This document shows, piece after piece, positions 7,323 to 16,840 of a stretch of 64,000 nucleotides of DNA. Source of the DNA: Nitrospinaceae bacterium (GTDB lineage Bacteria > Nitrospinota > Nitrospinia > Nitrospinales > VA-1). Position 1 is the first letter of the stretch. The number at the start of each line of letters is the position of its first letter. The notes below the pieces were generated by a model. That model was not told where the DNA came from. It did no database searches and was given only the letters and a program-made list of their open reading frames with translations. A program made the position numbers and the translations under genes. The stretch is taken from positions 1 to 64,000 of the forward strand of contig JAJDAY010000036.1 of the NCBI GenBank assembly GCA_029261655.1, in the 5' to 3' direction.

Positions 7323-8972
7323 ATGAGAAGGTCAGTCGGTATTGGAATTCTTCTTCAGACGATTTATTTGGCAGGCGCGCTTCATGTTTTGCCTGCATAC
7401 GCGGCCACCAACACCCCTTTAATAAGTGAGGGAGCAAAAAGTGTCGAAATACATTATTCAAAACTTAAAGAATTGAGTAATTTGGATAAGGAAACTCTAC
7501 CAGACAAACTCAGGGTTAAACTTTGGCAAGATTTTATAATTTTATTTCCCTATGATAATCCTTATTTGGCAGAGGCCAAAAGAAATATAAATACCTTGAG
7601 TAAAAGGCGGCCGCCTCAGCTCGCAGAAAAAGAATCCCTCGATCAAAAAATAAAACGACGGTTTGCTTTCCTCATGGGGTTAGATCAAAAACCCATTTCT
7701 TTAGATAAAAAGATGGGGGCCTGGTCAGGATTCGTAAGGGATTTCCCTATAGATAATCCTAAATTGGATTACGCTTTATTAAAAATAAAGGGGCTTAGAA
7801 TAGAACAGAAACGTCTTGCAGACAAAAAAGGTCTGGTTGAGGAGGCAGTTCAAAGAGAAAAACTAACCCGGTTGGCAGAGCAAAAGCAACTCGCTGAAGA
7901 AAAGTGGTTAGCGGAAGAAACTGCCCGCAAAGAAGAAGAGCGGCTGGCAGAGCAAAAACGCCTCGCCGGAGAAGAAGCCAGAATAAATGAACAGAAACTT
8001 CTCGCGGAAACAATAAGACTGGCTGAAGAAACACCTCAACAGGAAAAACCGTCCCTGCCAATAGAGCAAAAGCAACTGGCTTCGCCCACAGAAAAAGAAT
8101 CCCTCGATCAAAAAATAGATAACCGTTTTGCTCTCCTTATGGAATTAGAGCAAAAACCTGTTTCTTTAGAGAATCAGATGGGGGCCTGGTCAGGATTTGT
8201 AAGAGATTTCCCTGTAGATAATGCCAAATTAGATTACGCCTTAGCCAAAATAACTGAGCTTAGAAAAGAGCAAAAACGTCTCGCAGAAGAAAAGAGTTTG
8301 ATTTCAGAAAAAGCGGATACGGTGGAAGTTGCTCGTTTAGAATCACCTCCTCCTGTAAAATCTCTTAATAAATTGACTGGATATGAAGGTATGTCCTTAA
8401 TTCCTGCCGGTAAATATGTTTATGGAGAACCCGGTACGCAGGAGACGAAAATATTAGAAGCTTTTTACATGGATGTTAAGGAAGTAATACAGAAAGACTA
8501 TGAGCGGGTGGCGAGCAAAAATCCGTCCCGCTTCAAGGGGGAAAACCTTCCCGTTGAAAAGGTGACCTGGGAAGAAGCGAAGAAACATTGCGAACGAATA
8601 GGGAAACGCCTGCCAACCAGCGATGAATGGGAAAAGGCGGCCCGAGCAGGTTCATCTTCAAAGTACTATTGGGGCGACAGCCTCGGAAAAAATAACGCCA
8701 ACTGTAATGGATGCGGAAGTCAATGGGATGGTTTGAAGACAGCACCCGTAGGCAGTTTTCCGCCAAATGCCTGGGGCCTACACGATATGGCCGGCAACGT
8801 TTGGGAATGGGTCGACAAATCGCATAATAAAATTTTTAAAGTTCTTCGTGGTGGATCATGGGTGGATGACTCCAGCTTTGTATCTCCGTCAGCTTCTTAT
8901 TTTGTCTTGCCGGACAATAAAAGCCATGATATCGGGTTCCGCTGCGCGAAAGGAACTATCATTAAAAAATAG
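7323..8972 (+). CDS. Exported FGE-sulfatase-fold protein with coiled coil
   Basis: A 549-residue exported protein. A signal peptide (about residues 1-27) is followed by a repeated ~60-residue module, present twice as GAWSGFVRDFPIDNPKLDYA and GAWSGFVRDFPVDNAKLDYA and once more degenerate near residue 65. Between the two good copies runs a coiled coil rich in LAEQKRLAEE. Residues ~355-545 are a formylglycine-generating-enzyme (SUMF1) domain: GMSLIPAGKYVYG, RLPTSDEWEKAARAG, GLHDMAGNVWEWV, RGGSW and a final IGFRC. The active-site cysteine pair that true FGE carries after RGGS is absent (WVDDSSFVSPSAS), so it is unlikely to make formylglycine. Such domains often serve as binding modules. Confidence 0.85.
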   Translation: MRRSVGIGILLQTIYLAGALHVLPAYAATNTPLISEGAKSVEIHYSKLKELSNLDKETLPDKLRVKLWQDFIILFPYDNPYLAEAKRNINTLSKRRPPQLAEKESLDQKIKRRFAFLMGLDQKPISLDKKMGAWSGFVRDFPIDNPKLDYALLKIKGLRIEQKRLADKKGLVEEAVQREKLTRLAEQKQLAEEKWLAEETARKEEERLAEQKRLAGEEARINEQKLLAETIRLAEETPQQEKPSLPIEQKQLASPTEKESLDQKIDNRFALLMELEQKPVSLENQMGAWSGFVRDFPVDNAKLDYALAKITELRKEQKRLAEEKSLISEKADTVEVARLESPPPVKSLNKLTGYEGMSLIPAGKYVYGEPGTQETKILEAFYMDVKEVIQKDYERVASKNPSRFKGENLPVEKVTWEEAKKHCERIGKRLPTSDEWEKAARAGSSSKYYWGDSLGKNNANCNGCGSQWDGLKTAPVGSFPPNAWGLHDMAGNVWEWVDKSHNKIFKVLRGGSWVDDSSFVSPSASYFVLPDNKSHDIGFRCAKGTIIKK

Positions 8973-8980
8973 AGGGTCAT

Positions 8981-9003
8981 TTTATTGAGTCATTTTCAAT
9001 AAA
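8981..9003. terminator. Weak AT-rich hairpin between convergent genes
   Basis: TTTATTGA and TCAATAAA form an eight-base stem around a seven-base loop in the 42-base gap between two converging genes. It has no G-C-rich core, so a role as a bidirectional terminator is only a guess. Confidence 0.25.
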
Positions 9004-9014
9004 GCGCGAAATCC

Positions 9015-9428
9015 TCATTCCTTCACAACAATTGTGATGGCCTGGGTTAAAGGCGGTTTGACCGGCACATGATTCCCATCCGCAATAACCGTTTGCAGGG
9101 TATGCAGGCCGGGGCTTAATTGCAGTTTTTTACAGTGGGACCCGTCTCCCATATGAATTTGACCTTCCCCCTTTCCAATAGGCAAATCCATATCGTCGGG
9201 TTGCGGTATGTCGACCAGAATATGGTGATGCCCTGCGCCGGAATTGACTCCATTTTTCGCGGGTTCTATTTTAAATCCTTCAACTTCAAAACAAACTTCA
9301 ACGGGTGAAGTGACCGTAGAATTAGCAACTGGCTTGGTGATTTTCAATTTAGTAGCACATCCAGCCATCAATAGGCCTATCGTGATTACCGTCACAAGTA
9401 AGACTAATGATCTAATAGAAACTTTCAT
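9015..9428 (-). CDS. DUF4399 lipoprotein
   Basis: A 137-residue lipoprotein. The signal peptide ends in LMAGC, a good lipobox, so the cysteine should be lipidated. The mature domain contains GHHHILVD, then HCKKLQLSPGLHTLQ and ADGNHVPVKPPL, which together match the DUF4399 family. These proteins are periplasmic and of unknown function; the histidine cluster may bind metal, which is inference. It converges on the sulfatase-modifying-factor-like gene and appears monocistronic. Confidence 0.85.
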   Translation of the reverse strand: MKVSIRSLVLLVTVITIGLLMAGCATKLKITKPVANSTVTSPVEVCFEVEGFKIEPAKNGVNSGAGHHHILVDIPQPDDMDLPIGKGEGQIHMGDGSHCKKLQLSPGLHTLQTVIADGNHVPVKPPLTQAITIVVKE

Positions 9429-9600
9429 CTTTTACCCCTTATAATTTTTTCAAAATACCCATAATTGATGCTTTAAGATTATAGGATCAAAATTTCCTTT
9501 AAATAATTTATATTTCAATAGTTCCCGAATAGCAAAACTCACCAATCACCAGCCCAATTTGTCGTATGGGTGATCAGGTCCCCCCAATCCAGCTTATTCC

Positions 9601-10107
9601 CTAGGGCTTACATTTTTGTTGTTGACTTATATTCGGATATGGAATTGGCACGCCGCCAGGCACAGGTGGTACGGGGGTTTTGACTACATCTATAGGTTCG
9701 CATTCCGATAAAACGCCAGAAGATTTCGAACTGTTTGAAGAAGACGTACTGCTTGAGTCGTCCTTGCACTTAACTTTTTTAAGTTTAACTGTCTGCACAT
9801 AAGTTCCAGCTACTGGATTACGTTGGTCCTTTCCAAGCGTTACATCTGTTGCACTCTTTAAATAAAATTTAACATTCCGGCTTTTGAGGTTTTTTACGTA
9901 GTTCATACGATTTTTGTTGATCGTTTTGGTCTGTCCCTTGCTCAGGTTGATCGTCTTTGATTCATTTTCAAAGGTGCCTGCGAGTATATTGCCCTTATTC
10001 CAGCCATATTTTATTTGGCAACCGGCACCATAAACCGTCGATGAGAATAAAAAAGATAACAATCCGACAATTATAATGAGTCCAGTTTTCTTGACGAAAA
10101 AGTTCAT
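9601..10107 (-). CDS. Exported hypothetical protein with Ser-rich linker
   Basis: A 168-residue protein. The ATG at 10107 is chosen because AAGGAGAC precedes it and it directly starts a signal peptide (MNFFVKKTGL, hydrophobic to about residue 27, cleavage near VYG). An upstream in-frame ATG at 10200 would add 31 residues with no signal character. The mature part has basic beta-rich sequence with two cysteines, a Ser-rich stretch near residue 125, and a Pro/Val tail with a last cysteine. No family is recognised. Confidence 0.7.
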   Translation of the reverse strand: MNFFVKKTGLIIIVGLLSFLFSSTVYGAGCQIKYGWNKGNILAGTFENESKTINLSKGQTKTINKNRMNYVKNLKSRNVKFYLKSATDVTLGKDQRNPVAGTYVQTVKLKKVKCKDDSSSTSSSNSSKSSGVLSECEPIDVVKTPVPPVPGGVPIPYPNISQQQKCKP

Positions 10108-10266
10108 GATAGTCTCCTTAGATTTTATAGTCGGTTCATTGACTGAATCACCACCGGACATCAGAAAAATGTCAACTTCTAACCTGTCGCGAAGATTCAA
10201 AGGAATTCCTAAACTCTGTAGGAACCTCTGGGGTTGCCAGCAAAAGAATAAGAACAGGAATTCTTT

Positions 10267-10665
10267 TTAAGGAAAAAACTCATTTTCCTCTTCCTCCTGG
10301 CTGATAATGGCCCGGTTCTCGGAGTCAAAGAAGTTGTTGAATTCAGGACGTCGGGAAGGTGGTTCACCTAAAGACCATTTTGCCTGGTCATTTTGATCCT
10401 GCTCCGATTCAGTAATGGCCGGTTGTTGATAAGGACTGCTGTAATCTGTCTCAGAAGAATCCGGGTTTTCCTGCTGGTAGCTATCCTGTTGATCGTACAT
10501 TTCAACCCCCTCCTGGGATGTGTCCTGATCTTCGGCAGGATAGGATTGGGCCACGGCTCCTGTAGGCAAAAGAAAAACTATAATGACAATAGCCGCCCAT
10601 ATCCTAAACTTGTTAAAGGTTCTTAACTTTTTAAGTTCAGAGCGTTTTACCGTTGAAGCTTTCAT
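10267..10665 (-). CDS. Small exported acidic Gln/Glu-rich protein
   Basis: A 132-residue protein. GGAGAG lies seven bases before the ATG at 10665; an adjacent GTG is the alternative start. After a basic N-terminus (KRSELKKLR) a hydrophobic segment ends in AVAQ and should be cleaved. The mature ~90 residues are acidic and rich in Gln, Glu, Asp, Ser and Tyr, apparently disordered. It lies upstream of the gene at 9601-10107 and downstream of the CsgG-like gene, all in the same direction. No function can be assigned. Confidence 0.65.
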   Translation of the reverse strand: MKASTVKRSELKKLRTFNKFRIWAAIVIIVFLLPTGAVAQSYPAEDQDTSQEGVEMYDQQDSYQQENPDSSETDYSSPYQQPAITESEQDQNDQAKWSLGEPPSRRPEFNNFFDSENRAIISQEEEENEFFP

Positions 10666-10756
10666 CACTTCGCTCTCCTTTCCGGTAATTATGATTTAGA
10701 GTGCAAATTTTTGCTTTTTTTATCATGGATGGATCGCATTTCAATCCGTAACCGAA

Positions 10757-11854
10757 TCATTTATTTGTTTTTTTATTTTCCTTGAGGATATAACCCTCCT
10801 TGAAGGACTGCCCGCTTAAAGAGTAGGCTTTGGAAAACTTTTCCTCAGGTGAAGAAACAACAAGTCTCCCAACCTTTTTCTTGAGGGAACCGAGTTTTTC
10901 TCCGGTATTCGGGTCGAACAGTTCCCGGCCTGGAGCGTAAACATCGAAAATATCTCCGCCGGTAACATTGTTGCGGTATCCTATATTTGTGTAGTAAGAA
11001 TCACCTACGGATGTGACAATATTCCCTTCAAACGGGATTTGATTTAAATTTCTCGCAATCGCTTCGACCGCCCGATCGATAACTATCTGGACTGACTTAC
11101 CCAGAGCGGTGTTGTCAAATTTATCCGCGTCAATCCCAATTCCCATGTAAGAAATACCAAACTTATAACCCGTACCTTTGGCTTTACCTTCCAATCGGAC
11201 CGAATCAAGAACCTGTCCGGAGGTCGTGTCGATGATTGTGAGAATGAGAGCTACATGGGACTGTGAGCTTTCATTACCAACAGAAAACCCCTGGTAACTG
11301 ATGCCAATCCCACTTCCCGATTCTTCCAGTTGAAATTCGGTAATAGCTCCCTTGATAAGAATCTGGGCGGGGACAACCTTTCCAGTTTGAGCGACTGTAG
11401 ACCTTGCGGTGCGGTTTCCTCTGGCAAAATCCTGCTCATCAAGAACACTCGATACCGACTCCCGTTCCAGAAGAACAAAATTACCACTCTGGACCAGGGC
11501 GTTGGTGAGTTGATCGGTCATCCCGGATCCCAAGTTGATTTGCCCAGCCGCAGTGGTGCGATTCTTAAACCGGGATATGGCGATGGTCTTGCGGAATCGC
11601 GCTTTTCGTATCTTCGGCGATTGATTTTCATTGGGCGTGGTTGAAGTTTTCACCGAACCCAGGAGCCTTTGGGCTTCCGGGATGCCTTGGACCTGAGGGG
11701 GGACCGTCTCCGTTTTGGAAGGCCCATCATACCCTGATGGATCCCAACCCTCATCAAAATCAAAATCTTCATCGGCTTGAAGGGCAGGAACTCCGACAAA
11801 CAAGAAAAAAATCACCATCAAAATAATAAATTTAGCAGTCCGGAAAATTTTCAT
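10757..11854 (-). CDS. CsgG/HfaB-family outer-membrane assembly protein
   Basis: A 365-residue protein with a Sec signal peptide ending near LQA. Residues ~88-270 match the CsgG family: IAISRFKNRT, MTDQLTNALVQSGNFVLLER, ILIKGAITEFQ. CsgG forms an outer-membrane channel that exports curli subunits. Residues ~275-360 (GNIVTSVGDSYYTNIG, GGDIFDVYAPG, DPNTGEKLG) resemble the C-terminal domain seen in flagellar FlgT and similar CsgG-FlgT proteins. Unlike classic CsgG there is no lipobox cysteine after the signal. Its setting among exported low-complexity proteins makes a role in their surface delivery attractive but unproven. Confidence 0.8.
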   Translation of the reverse strand: MKIFRTAKFIILMVIFFLFVGVPALQADEDFDFDEGWDPSGYDGPSKTETVPPQVQGIPEAQRLLGSVKTSTTPNENQSPKIRKARFRKTIAISRFKNRTTAAGQINLGSGMTDQLTNALVQSGNFVLLERESVSSVLDEQDFARGNRTARSTVAQTGKVVPAQILIKGAITEFQLEESGSGIGISYQGFSVGNESSQSHVALILTIIDTTSGQVLDSVRLEGKAKGTGYKFGISYMGIGIDADKFDNTALGKSVQIVIDRAVEAIARNLNQIPFEGNIVTSVGDSYYTNIGYRNNVTGGDIFDVYAPGRELFDPNTGEKLGSLKKKVGRLVVSSPEEKFSKAYSLSGQSFKEGYILKENKKTNK

Positions 11855-12094
11855 TTTGAGTTTCTCTCTTTTTATAAATATACAAATGAATGTTTGAATG
11901 GTTTTTCGGACACACCTCAGGATCTATAAGATGTCGAATTTGGATACATATTACAATCTAGGCCTGTAATTCGCCATTTTAAAATAGCCATTTGAGGCTA
12001 AAATGCTATAGAGACGCTTTCTAACAAATATTCCTTCTATCGATATTTTTTCTGGTTGCTATCGCTATCAAATATTATCCTGGAGCTTGTACAA

Positions 12095-15000
12095 CTATTT
12101 ATTGAGCGTGGTTTGAATACTGCTGATTTTATCTTGCAGCGCACTGAGTCCCTGTATCGTATTCAGAATGCCACCGGGCGCACCGTCAAAAAAACCGCCA
12201 TCGTCATCATCATCGCCATCTCCATCTTCGCCCTGCAAACTTCCGGGTATTACAATAGCGTTGTCGTTCTTTGGGCCGGGCCCCGGACCGCCGCCTAAGT
12301 CAGGCCCGCCATCAACACCAGGAGCTGCGCCACCGCCGCTAGATTCCGGCGGGTCCACAACGCCGCCGCCCTGAATACGCAGGTCGATGGCAAGTAAGTC
12401 TGCCGCCGAGATGAAATTTAATTTATCTTTATCAGGCGCACCCACTTCGCCGCCGGTTGGCACTTTGACTTGCCCCGCGTCTGTCTCAGGGTCATAAACG
12501 TCCCGCGGCTCGGGCGCGCCTATGCCTACGCCCGTTGCGGCGCCGATTGCGCGTTCGGTATTTTTTACTTCCTCACCCCCCAGACGACCGCCGGTTTCTT
12601 CGTAAAGTTTCCCAGGAGTACTGTGAGGATTGTCACCATCTGGCGTCGGCGTGGTGCTCTCTTCCTCCTCTTCACTGCCTTTATCTTCTTCGTCTTCGGA
12701 GCCTGAGTCCTCGGTAGTCGATTCCTCATTGTCGTCGTCGCCATCGTCGTCGCCATCATCGTCGTCATCGTCATCGCCATCGTTGTTGCCATCATCGCTA
12801 TTTGACGAACTGTTGCCTTCACCACTGCCACCACCGTCACTGCTACCACCACTATTGCCATTACCATCGCTACTTCCATCACCGGAAACCTCTTCAAATG
12901 TAAAATCGGCTTCATCCATCCCTACCTCACCACTCTTGGCATCGACGATTTCTATAATTTCACCATCATGAATCGTGACATACTTAACGTTACCGTCTGC
13001 GTCCGTTACCTGATACACCTCATGACCGGGGTGATTTTCATATACTTTTACCGGCTCCGGGCTACCAGCGCTTTCGCTACTTGCCGGAGTGTCCGAGACG
13101 GGAGCTTCCTGTGCGGGGGTCTGTGCTTGCGCATCCTGTGCTGGCGGTGCCTGCTGTGCAGGAGTTTCTTGTGGCGGGGCTTCTTGAGCAGGAGCTTCCT
13201 GAGCAGGGGTTTCCTGTATAGGGGTTTCTTGTGCAGGGGCTTGCTGTGCGGGGGTTTCCGGGGTTGCGTTTACATTGCCTGAAGTTGCGCCACCCGTTTT
13301 TGTTGCTGAGCTGTTAACCCCACCTCCTTGATTTACATTTTCGCTCCCGGAACCTGCGCCTTCTCCAACACCTGTTCCGGGGATACTGGCGCCCATTCCC
13401 ACTCCTGCGCCTGCACCCACACCCGTCGTGCCGGTTTCATTTGTGCCTGATGCTCCCGCGCCAGTGCCTGAACCACTGCTTCCGGGCTTTTTCCCGGCCT
13501 TTTTCTCGATCACTTTGGCAATTTCGGAGGCCTCTTTTTTCAGTTTCACCTTGGCCATTTTCATCAGATCATCGGGTTTGAGGTCGGGGTCATTGACCGC
13601 ATTCTCAGGAAGACCGAACCTTTCTCCGATAGCGTCTTTTTGCGCCTGACCCACGCCTTTTTTGGCGACCTTATCCCAAAAATCTTTTGAATCCGTATTA
13701 TTTTCAGAGTGTTCATTCTGGCCCAGAGCTTCCATAAAAGCGTAAACATCAGCAAGGTCCTTCGCATCGAGATTGGAAATTTCTGCTGCATTGTCAGGAA
13801 GCCCTAACTTCTTGCCTGTGGCTTCCTTTTGTACTTGTTCTATTCCAACCCTGGAAACCTTGTCCCAAAATTTTTCGGAGGTGGCGTCGTAATTAGGATC
13901 TTTTTCTACCCCAATCACTTCCATTACGCCTACAGCTTTAAACACGTCTTTAAACTTGACGTCTTTACCGTCCTTGGAAAGCGCTTCGGTTATTTTCTCA
14001 GCAGGAATATTGAGATAATCTGCATAGGTTTTTAAAGCCTCCTTGTCGAGAGTTTCAGCGGACGGGTTTTTTAGGTATTCCTGGATGGATTTAGAATTGC
14101 GTTCTTTACCGCCAAGCACCGCGTTATTCACAATAACCGTTGCAAGACCCTCCCGTATTTCAGCTTCGGTTTTGCCGCTTTCTTTCGCCGCTTCCCTGAT
14201 CGAATCCGATGAAACGCCAAAATCTTTTTCAAATTGCGAATTTTTGGCAGATTGCTTTAAACCTGAGTTATCTCTGTTGCGATCTCCTTGTTTATCAGCA
14301 GATCCAGAGTTATCTGCGTTGGCATTCGTACCTGCGCCATTGCCACCCGTGGAACGATTTTCGCTCCCGGGCCGACGGTCTGAATCCCTGTTACCCTGAC
14401 TTCTTTCAGTTGCAATGCCACTATCTTGTTTTCTGGAAGTCGAGGTTGTTTTTTTATTAGGCGAGGCGGGTGACGCTTTACGATTTTCTATCTCTTTCTG
14501 GCGGACCAGATTTCTCTGGTTCTTTTCTCTTGAACGCGATTTTGTTCGGGGAGTTATCGAATCATTCTTTCCACTGTCAGGAGACGCGGGCTTTCGGGTT
14601 CGACTTGATCTGCTATCGGGTGAGGTAGCTCTTCTATCTCGTTTTTGGGTAGTCGATGTTATTCCTTTTTTCGGCGCAACTGAGGGCGCTTTCTGACTTT
14701 CCATCCTTTTCTGGTTGACAAAATTTCTCTGGTTACTTTCTCTGGAACCGGGTTTTGTTTGACTGGTTGTCGAATCATCTTTCCCGCTATCTGAGGACGC
14801 GGGCTTCCGGGTTCGACTTGAATTGCTAGCACCCGAATTTGATTTTGGTTCCTTCTTTTTTGTGGGCTCCTTAGCGATCCTGCGATTAGAGTGTTCTCTT
14901 TTTTCTACGAATCGCATTTTGGGCAATGATGGGCTGAGTTTGTTGTCAACAGCGGTGTTTGTCGGATTTAAGACTGATTGCCCCTGAGGTCCGGGTGAAG

Positions 15001-15097
15001 ACGATGCGATGGCAGTGGAAGTAAAAAAGAGACCACTGACAATGAAAGCAGTAATAAATCCAAATGAAATGAAGTTTACCATTCCCGGTTTTCGCAT
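12095..15097 (-). CDS. 1000-residue exported low-complexity acidic protein
   Basis: A 1000-residue exported protein. The signal peptide covers about residues 1-32. Residues 40-270 are charged and disordered, with two related blocks containing SRTRKPAS.DSGK and QRN.V.QK. Residues 290-550 are helical with at least two ~75-residue repeats (EKFWDKVSRVGIEQVQKEA and DFWDKVAKKGVGQAQKDA). A Gly/Thr-rich stretch and a PAQETP-type repeat tract follow. After a small beta-rich segment near residue 690 comes a strongly acidic tract with long Asp runs, then Gly/Pro-rich sequence. The Asp runs could bind calcium. No enzyme domain is evident; structural or matrix function is inferred. Confidence 0.7.
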   Translation of the reverse strand: MRKPGMVNFISFGFITAFIVSGLFFTSTAIASSSPGPQGQSVLNPTNTAVDNKLSPSLPKMRFVEKREHSNRRIAKEPTKKKEPKSNSGASNSSRTRKPASSDSGKDDSTTSQTKPGSRESNQRNFVNQKRMESQKAPSVAPKKGITSTTQKRDRRATSPDSRSSRTRKPASPDSGKNDSITPRTKSRSREKNQRNLVRQKEIENRKASPASPNKKTTSTSRKQDSGIATERSQGNRDSDRRPGSENRSTGGNGAGTNANADNSGSADKQGDRNRDNSGLKQSAKNSQFEKDFGVSSDSIREAAKESGKTEAEIREGLATVIVNNAVLGGKERNSKSIQEYLKNPSAETLDKEALKTYADYLNIPAEKITEALSKDGKDVKFKDVFKAVGVMEVIGVEKDPNYDATSEKFWDKVSRVGIEQVQKEATGKKLGLPDNAAEISNLDAKDLADVYAFMEALGQNEHSENNTDSKDFWDKVAKKGVGQAQKDAIGERFGLPENAVNDPDLKPDDLMKMAKVKLKKEASEIAKVIEKKAGKKPGSSGSGTGAGASGTNETGTTGVGAGAGVGMGASIPGTGVGEGAGSGSENVNQGGGVNSSATKTGGATSGNVNATPETPAQQAPAQETPIQETPAQEAPAQEAPPQETPAQQAPPAQDAQAQTPAQEAPVSDTPASSESAGSPEPVKVYENHPGHEVYQVTDADGNVKYVTIHDGEIIEIVDAKSGEVGMDEADFTFEEVSGDGSSDGNGNSGGSSDGGGSGEGNSSSNSDDGNNDGDDDDDDDGDDDGDDDNEESTTEDSGSEDEEDKGSEEEEESTTPTPDGDNPHSTPGKLYEETGGRLGGEEVKNTERAIGAATGVGIGAPEPRDVYDPETDAGQVKVPTGGEVGAPDKDKLNFISAADLLAIDLRIQGGGVVDPPESSGGGAAPGVDGGPDLGGGPGPGPKNDNAIVIPGSLQGEDGDGDDDDDGGFFDGAPGGILNTIQGLSALQDKISSIQTTLNK

Positions 15098-15161
15098 AAC
15101 CCGACTTTAGAAATGTGGAAGGCTTGCTACAGTATAACGGCACTGTAACAAGCCCTGGATA

Positions 15162-16739
15162 CTAGAACTTGGTGCCTTGATCGGCGGCATCCAACAGGCG
15201 CTGTTTATCTTTTTCAGTCGGCTTACCAGCAGACTGATGGCCTTCACCGTATTGCCCGGTAACTTGTTCCGGTAGTCCTTTAGCGGCATCTTCATTCAGC
15301 TTGTTGGTTGTCCCCACTATGTTGTCACCGTAATCAATGTCCGCACCTGCGTTCGCTTTTTGTTTGTCCTCATGGTATTTGTTTGTAAAAGCATCTAACG
15401 AAGCTGTTCCAAGGGTTTCCGGGCGATCTCCCCCCGTTTCGGGATCTGTTTCACCAGCCGCCTCCTCTGCCTTTTTCTTAGCTTCCTCAGTCGCTTCTGC
15501 AGCTTCCCGCTGTTCTTTTGCTTTTTTTCCTAACTCATCCAATTTTTTTTGCTTTTGCTCCGGTGTCATAGTTTTACTTTTTTGGATTTTATCAACCTCC
15601 TTCATATACTCTTTGTGGGTCGTGGGTCCCCCCCCTGACCCTAAATCATCCAGTTCATCCATGATCTCGCCAAGCATTTTCCCCTTGGTCGAGTCAGGAT
15701 CCGTACCAGTGGCTTTCTGTGAGAGTCCTCCAAAGAGCGCGAGCGCATCATCACTAACCCCGGTGGACTTTACACCATCTTTTTTCGAATTCCCCATCTT
15801 GACACCTCCGGTACCGGTTATGGTTTCATCACCTACCATTCCGGTCGGGTCCCCCACACCATCTGGTAAAGCGGCGCCGGGCGAGGTTGCTCCGCCGCCA
15901 TCCTGCGCGTCATTACGGCCATCGAGTCCACCGATGACTTGCACTTCATTGAGAGACTCGCGCATTTTATTGGCTTCATCCAGGGGCGATTCAGTCTCAA
16001 CCAATGGGGAGTCACGTCCTATGACGCCTAGATCCATCCCTGTGATTTTACCCTTGCCGCTCGACATATCCTGGTTTGACAGGTCTTCGGGTTTGACGCG
16101 TTCAGACCGGCCTGAGGCATTTCCAGAGTTACCGGGCATCATTCCTCCCCCTGGAATCACAACAACCTTGGACACACCAGACACCTCTTCTTTCCCGACA
16201 GTCCGTCTTTTGGTTCGTTGTTTTAGGGCCTGCATCGGTTTTTTGTTGCCTGACAATGTCTGCCTCTTATCGACTTTGCCCGGTGCCAGTTTAGATGGAA
16301 ATAATTTCCTCTTTTGGGAATTGGCCTTTATTCCGCCTAACGTTTGCTGGTTGGCTAAAGCTTTTTGTTTTTGAGCGTCGACCTTCCTTTTAGTCAACCC
16401 CCGCTGGTTGGCTAAAGCCTTTTGCTTTTGAGCGTCGACCTTCCTTTTAGTCAACGCCCGTTGGTTGGCTAAAGCCTTTTGCTTGGCTGCAGCTTGTTGC
16501 TTCTTGAGAGCTGCGGCCTTCTCCGCCTCGGCCTTTTTTTTAGCTATCAACTGCTGGGCTGTTAAAGCTTTTTTCTTTTGAGCATCGACCTTTTTTTTAG
16601 TTATAGTTTGTTTGGATAACGCTGAGGAGGATTTTGAAGTTGCTTTCGATTTCTCATCGGCCAGTGCTTCTATGGTGAACGTTAATAGAAAGAAAACTGA
16701 AAATAAAAGACAGATTCTTTTATAATGATCTAGTTTCAT
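15162..16739 (-). CDS. Exported Ala/Lys-repeat protein
   Basis: A 525-residue exported protein with a signal peptide ending near ALA (residue ~28). Residues 30-145 form a long Lys/Ala/Gln-rich helix built from ~20-residue repeats such as LTKRKVDAQKQKALANQ, reminiscent of coiled coils or TolA-like stalks. The remainder is Gly-, Asp- and Ser-rich with a further charged helical segment near residues 370-430. The stop lies 64 bases before the start of the 1000-residue protein, so the two probably form one transcription unit. No catalytic motif is visible. Confidence 0.7.
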   Translation of the reverse strand: MKLDHYKRICLLFSVFFLLTFTIEALADEKSKATSKSSSALSKQTITKKKVDAQKKKALTAQQLIAKKKAEAEKAAALKKQQAAAKQKALANQRALTKRKVDAQKQKALANQRGLTKRKVDAQKQKALANQQTLGGIKANSQKRKLFPSKLAPGKVDKRQTLSGNKKPMQALKQRTKRRTVGKEEVSGVSKVVVIPGGGMMPGNSGNASGRSERVKPEDLSNQDMSSGKGKITGMDLGVIGRDSPLVETESPLDEANKMRESLNEVQVIGGLDGRNDAQDGGGATSPGAALPDGVGDPTGMVGDETITGTGGVKMGNSKKDGVKSTGVSDDALALFGGLSQKATGTDPDSTKGKMLGEIMDELDDLGSGGGPTTHKEYMKEVDKIQKSKTMTPEQKQKKLDELGKKAKEQREAAEATEEAKKKAEEAAGETDPETGGDRPETLGTASLDAFTNKYHEDKQKANAGADIDYGDNIVGTTNKLNEDAAKGLPEQVTGQYGEGHQSAGKPTEKDKQRLLDAADQGTKF

Positions 16740-16840
16740 TACCTACCTCCCGAATTTGTACAATTTTTAGGATTTTCCAGGTACCAACACCTGCGCTACA
16801 GGTCATTTAATAACTTTGGACCAAAATTGTAATTTAGCCT

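Noticed and set aside
12630..12971. Plus-strand Ser-rich frame opposite the 1000-residue protein
   Set aside because: It is the antisense reading of the Asp/Gly-coding tract, where GAC/GAT/GGC read as Ser/Pro codons; it has no ribosome binding site.
15337..16374. A 345-codon plus-strand frame opposite the Ala/Lys-repeat protein
   Set aside because: The minus-strand frame has a signal peptide and ribosome-binding context; the plus frame is a low-complexity Ser/Pro shadow.
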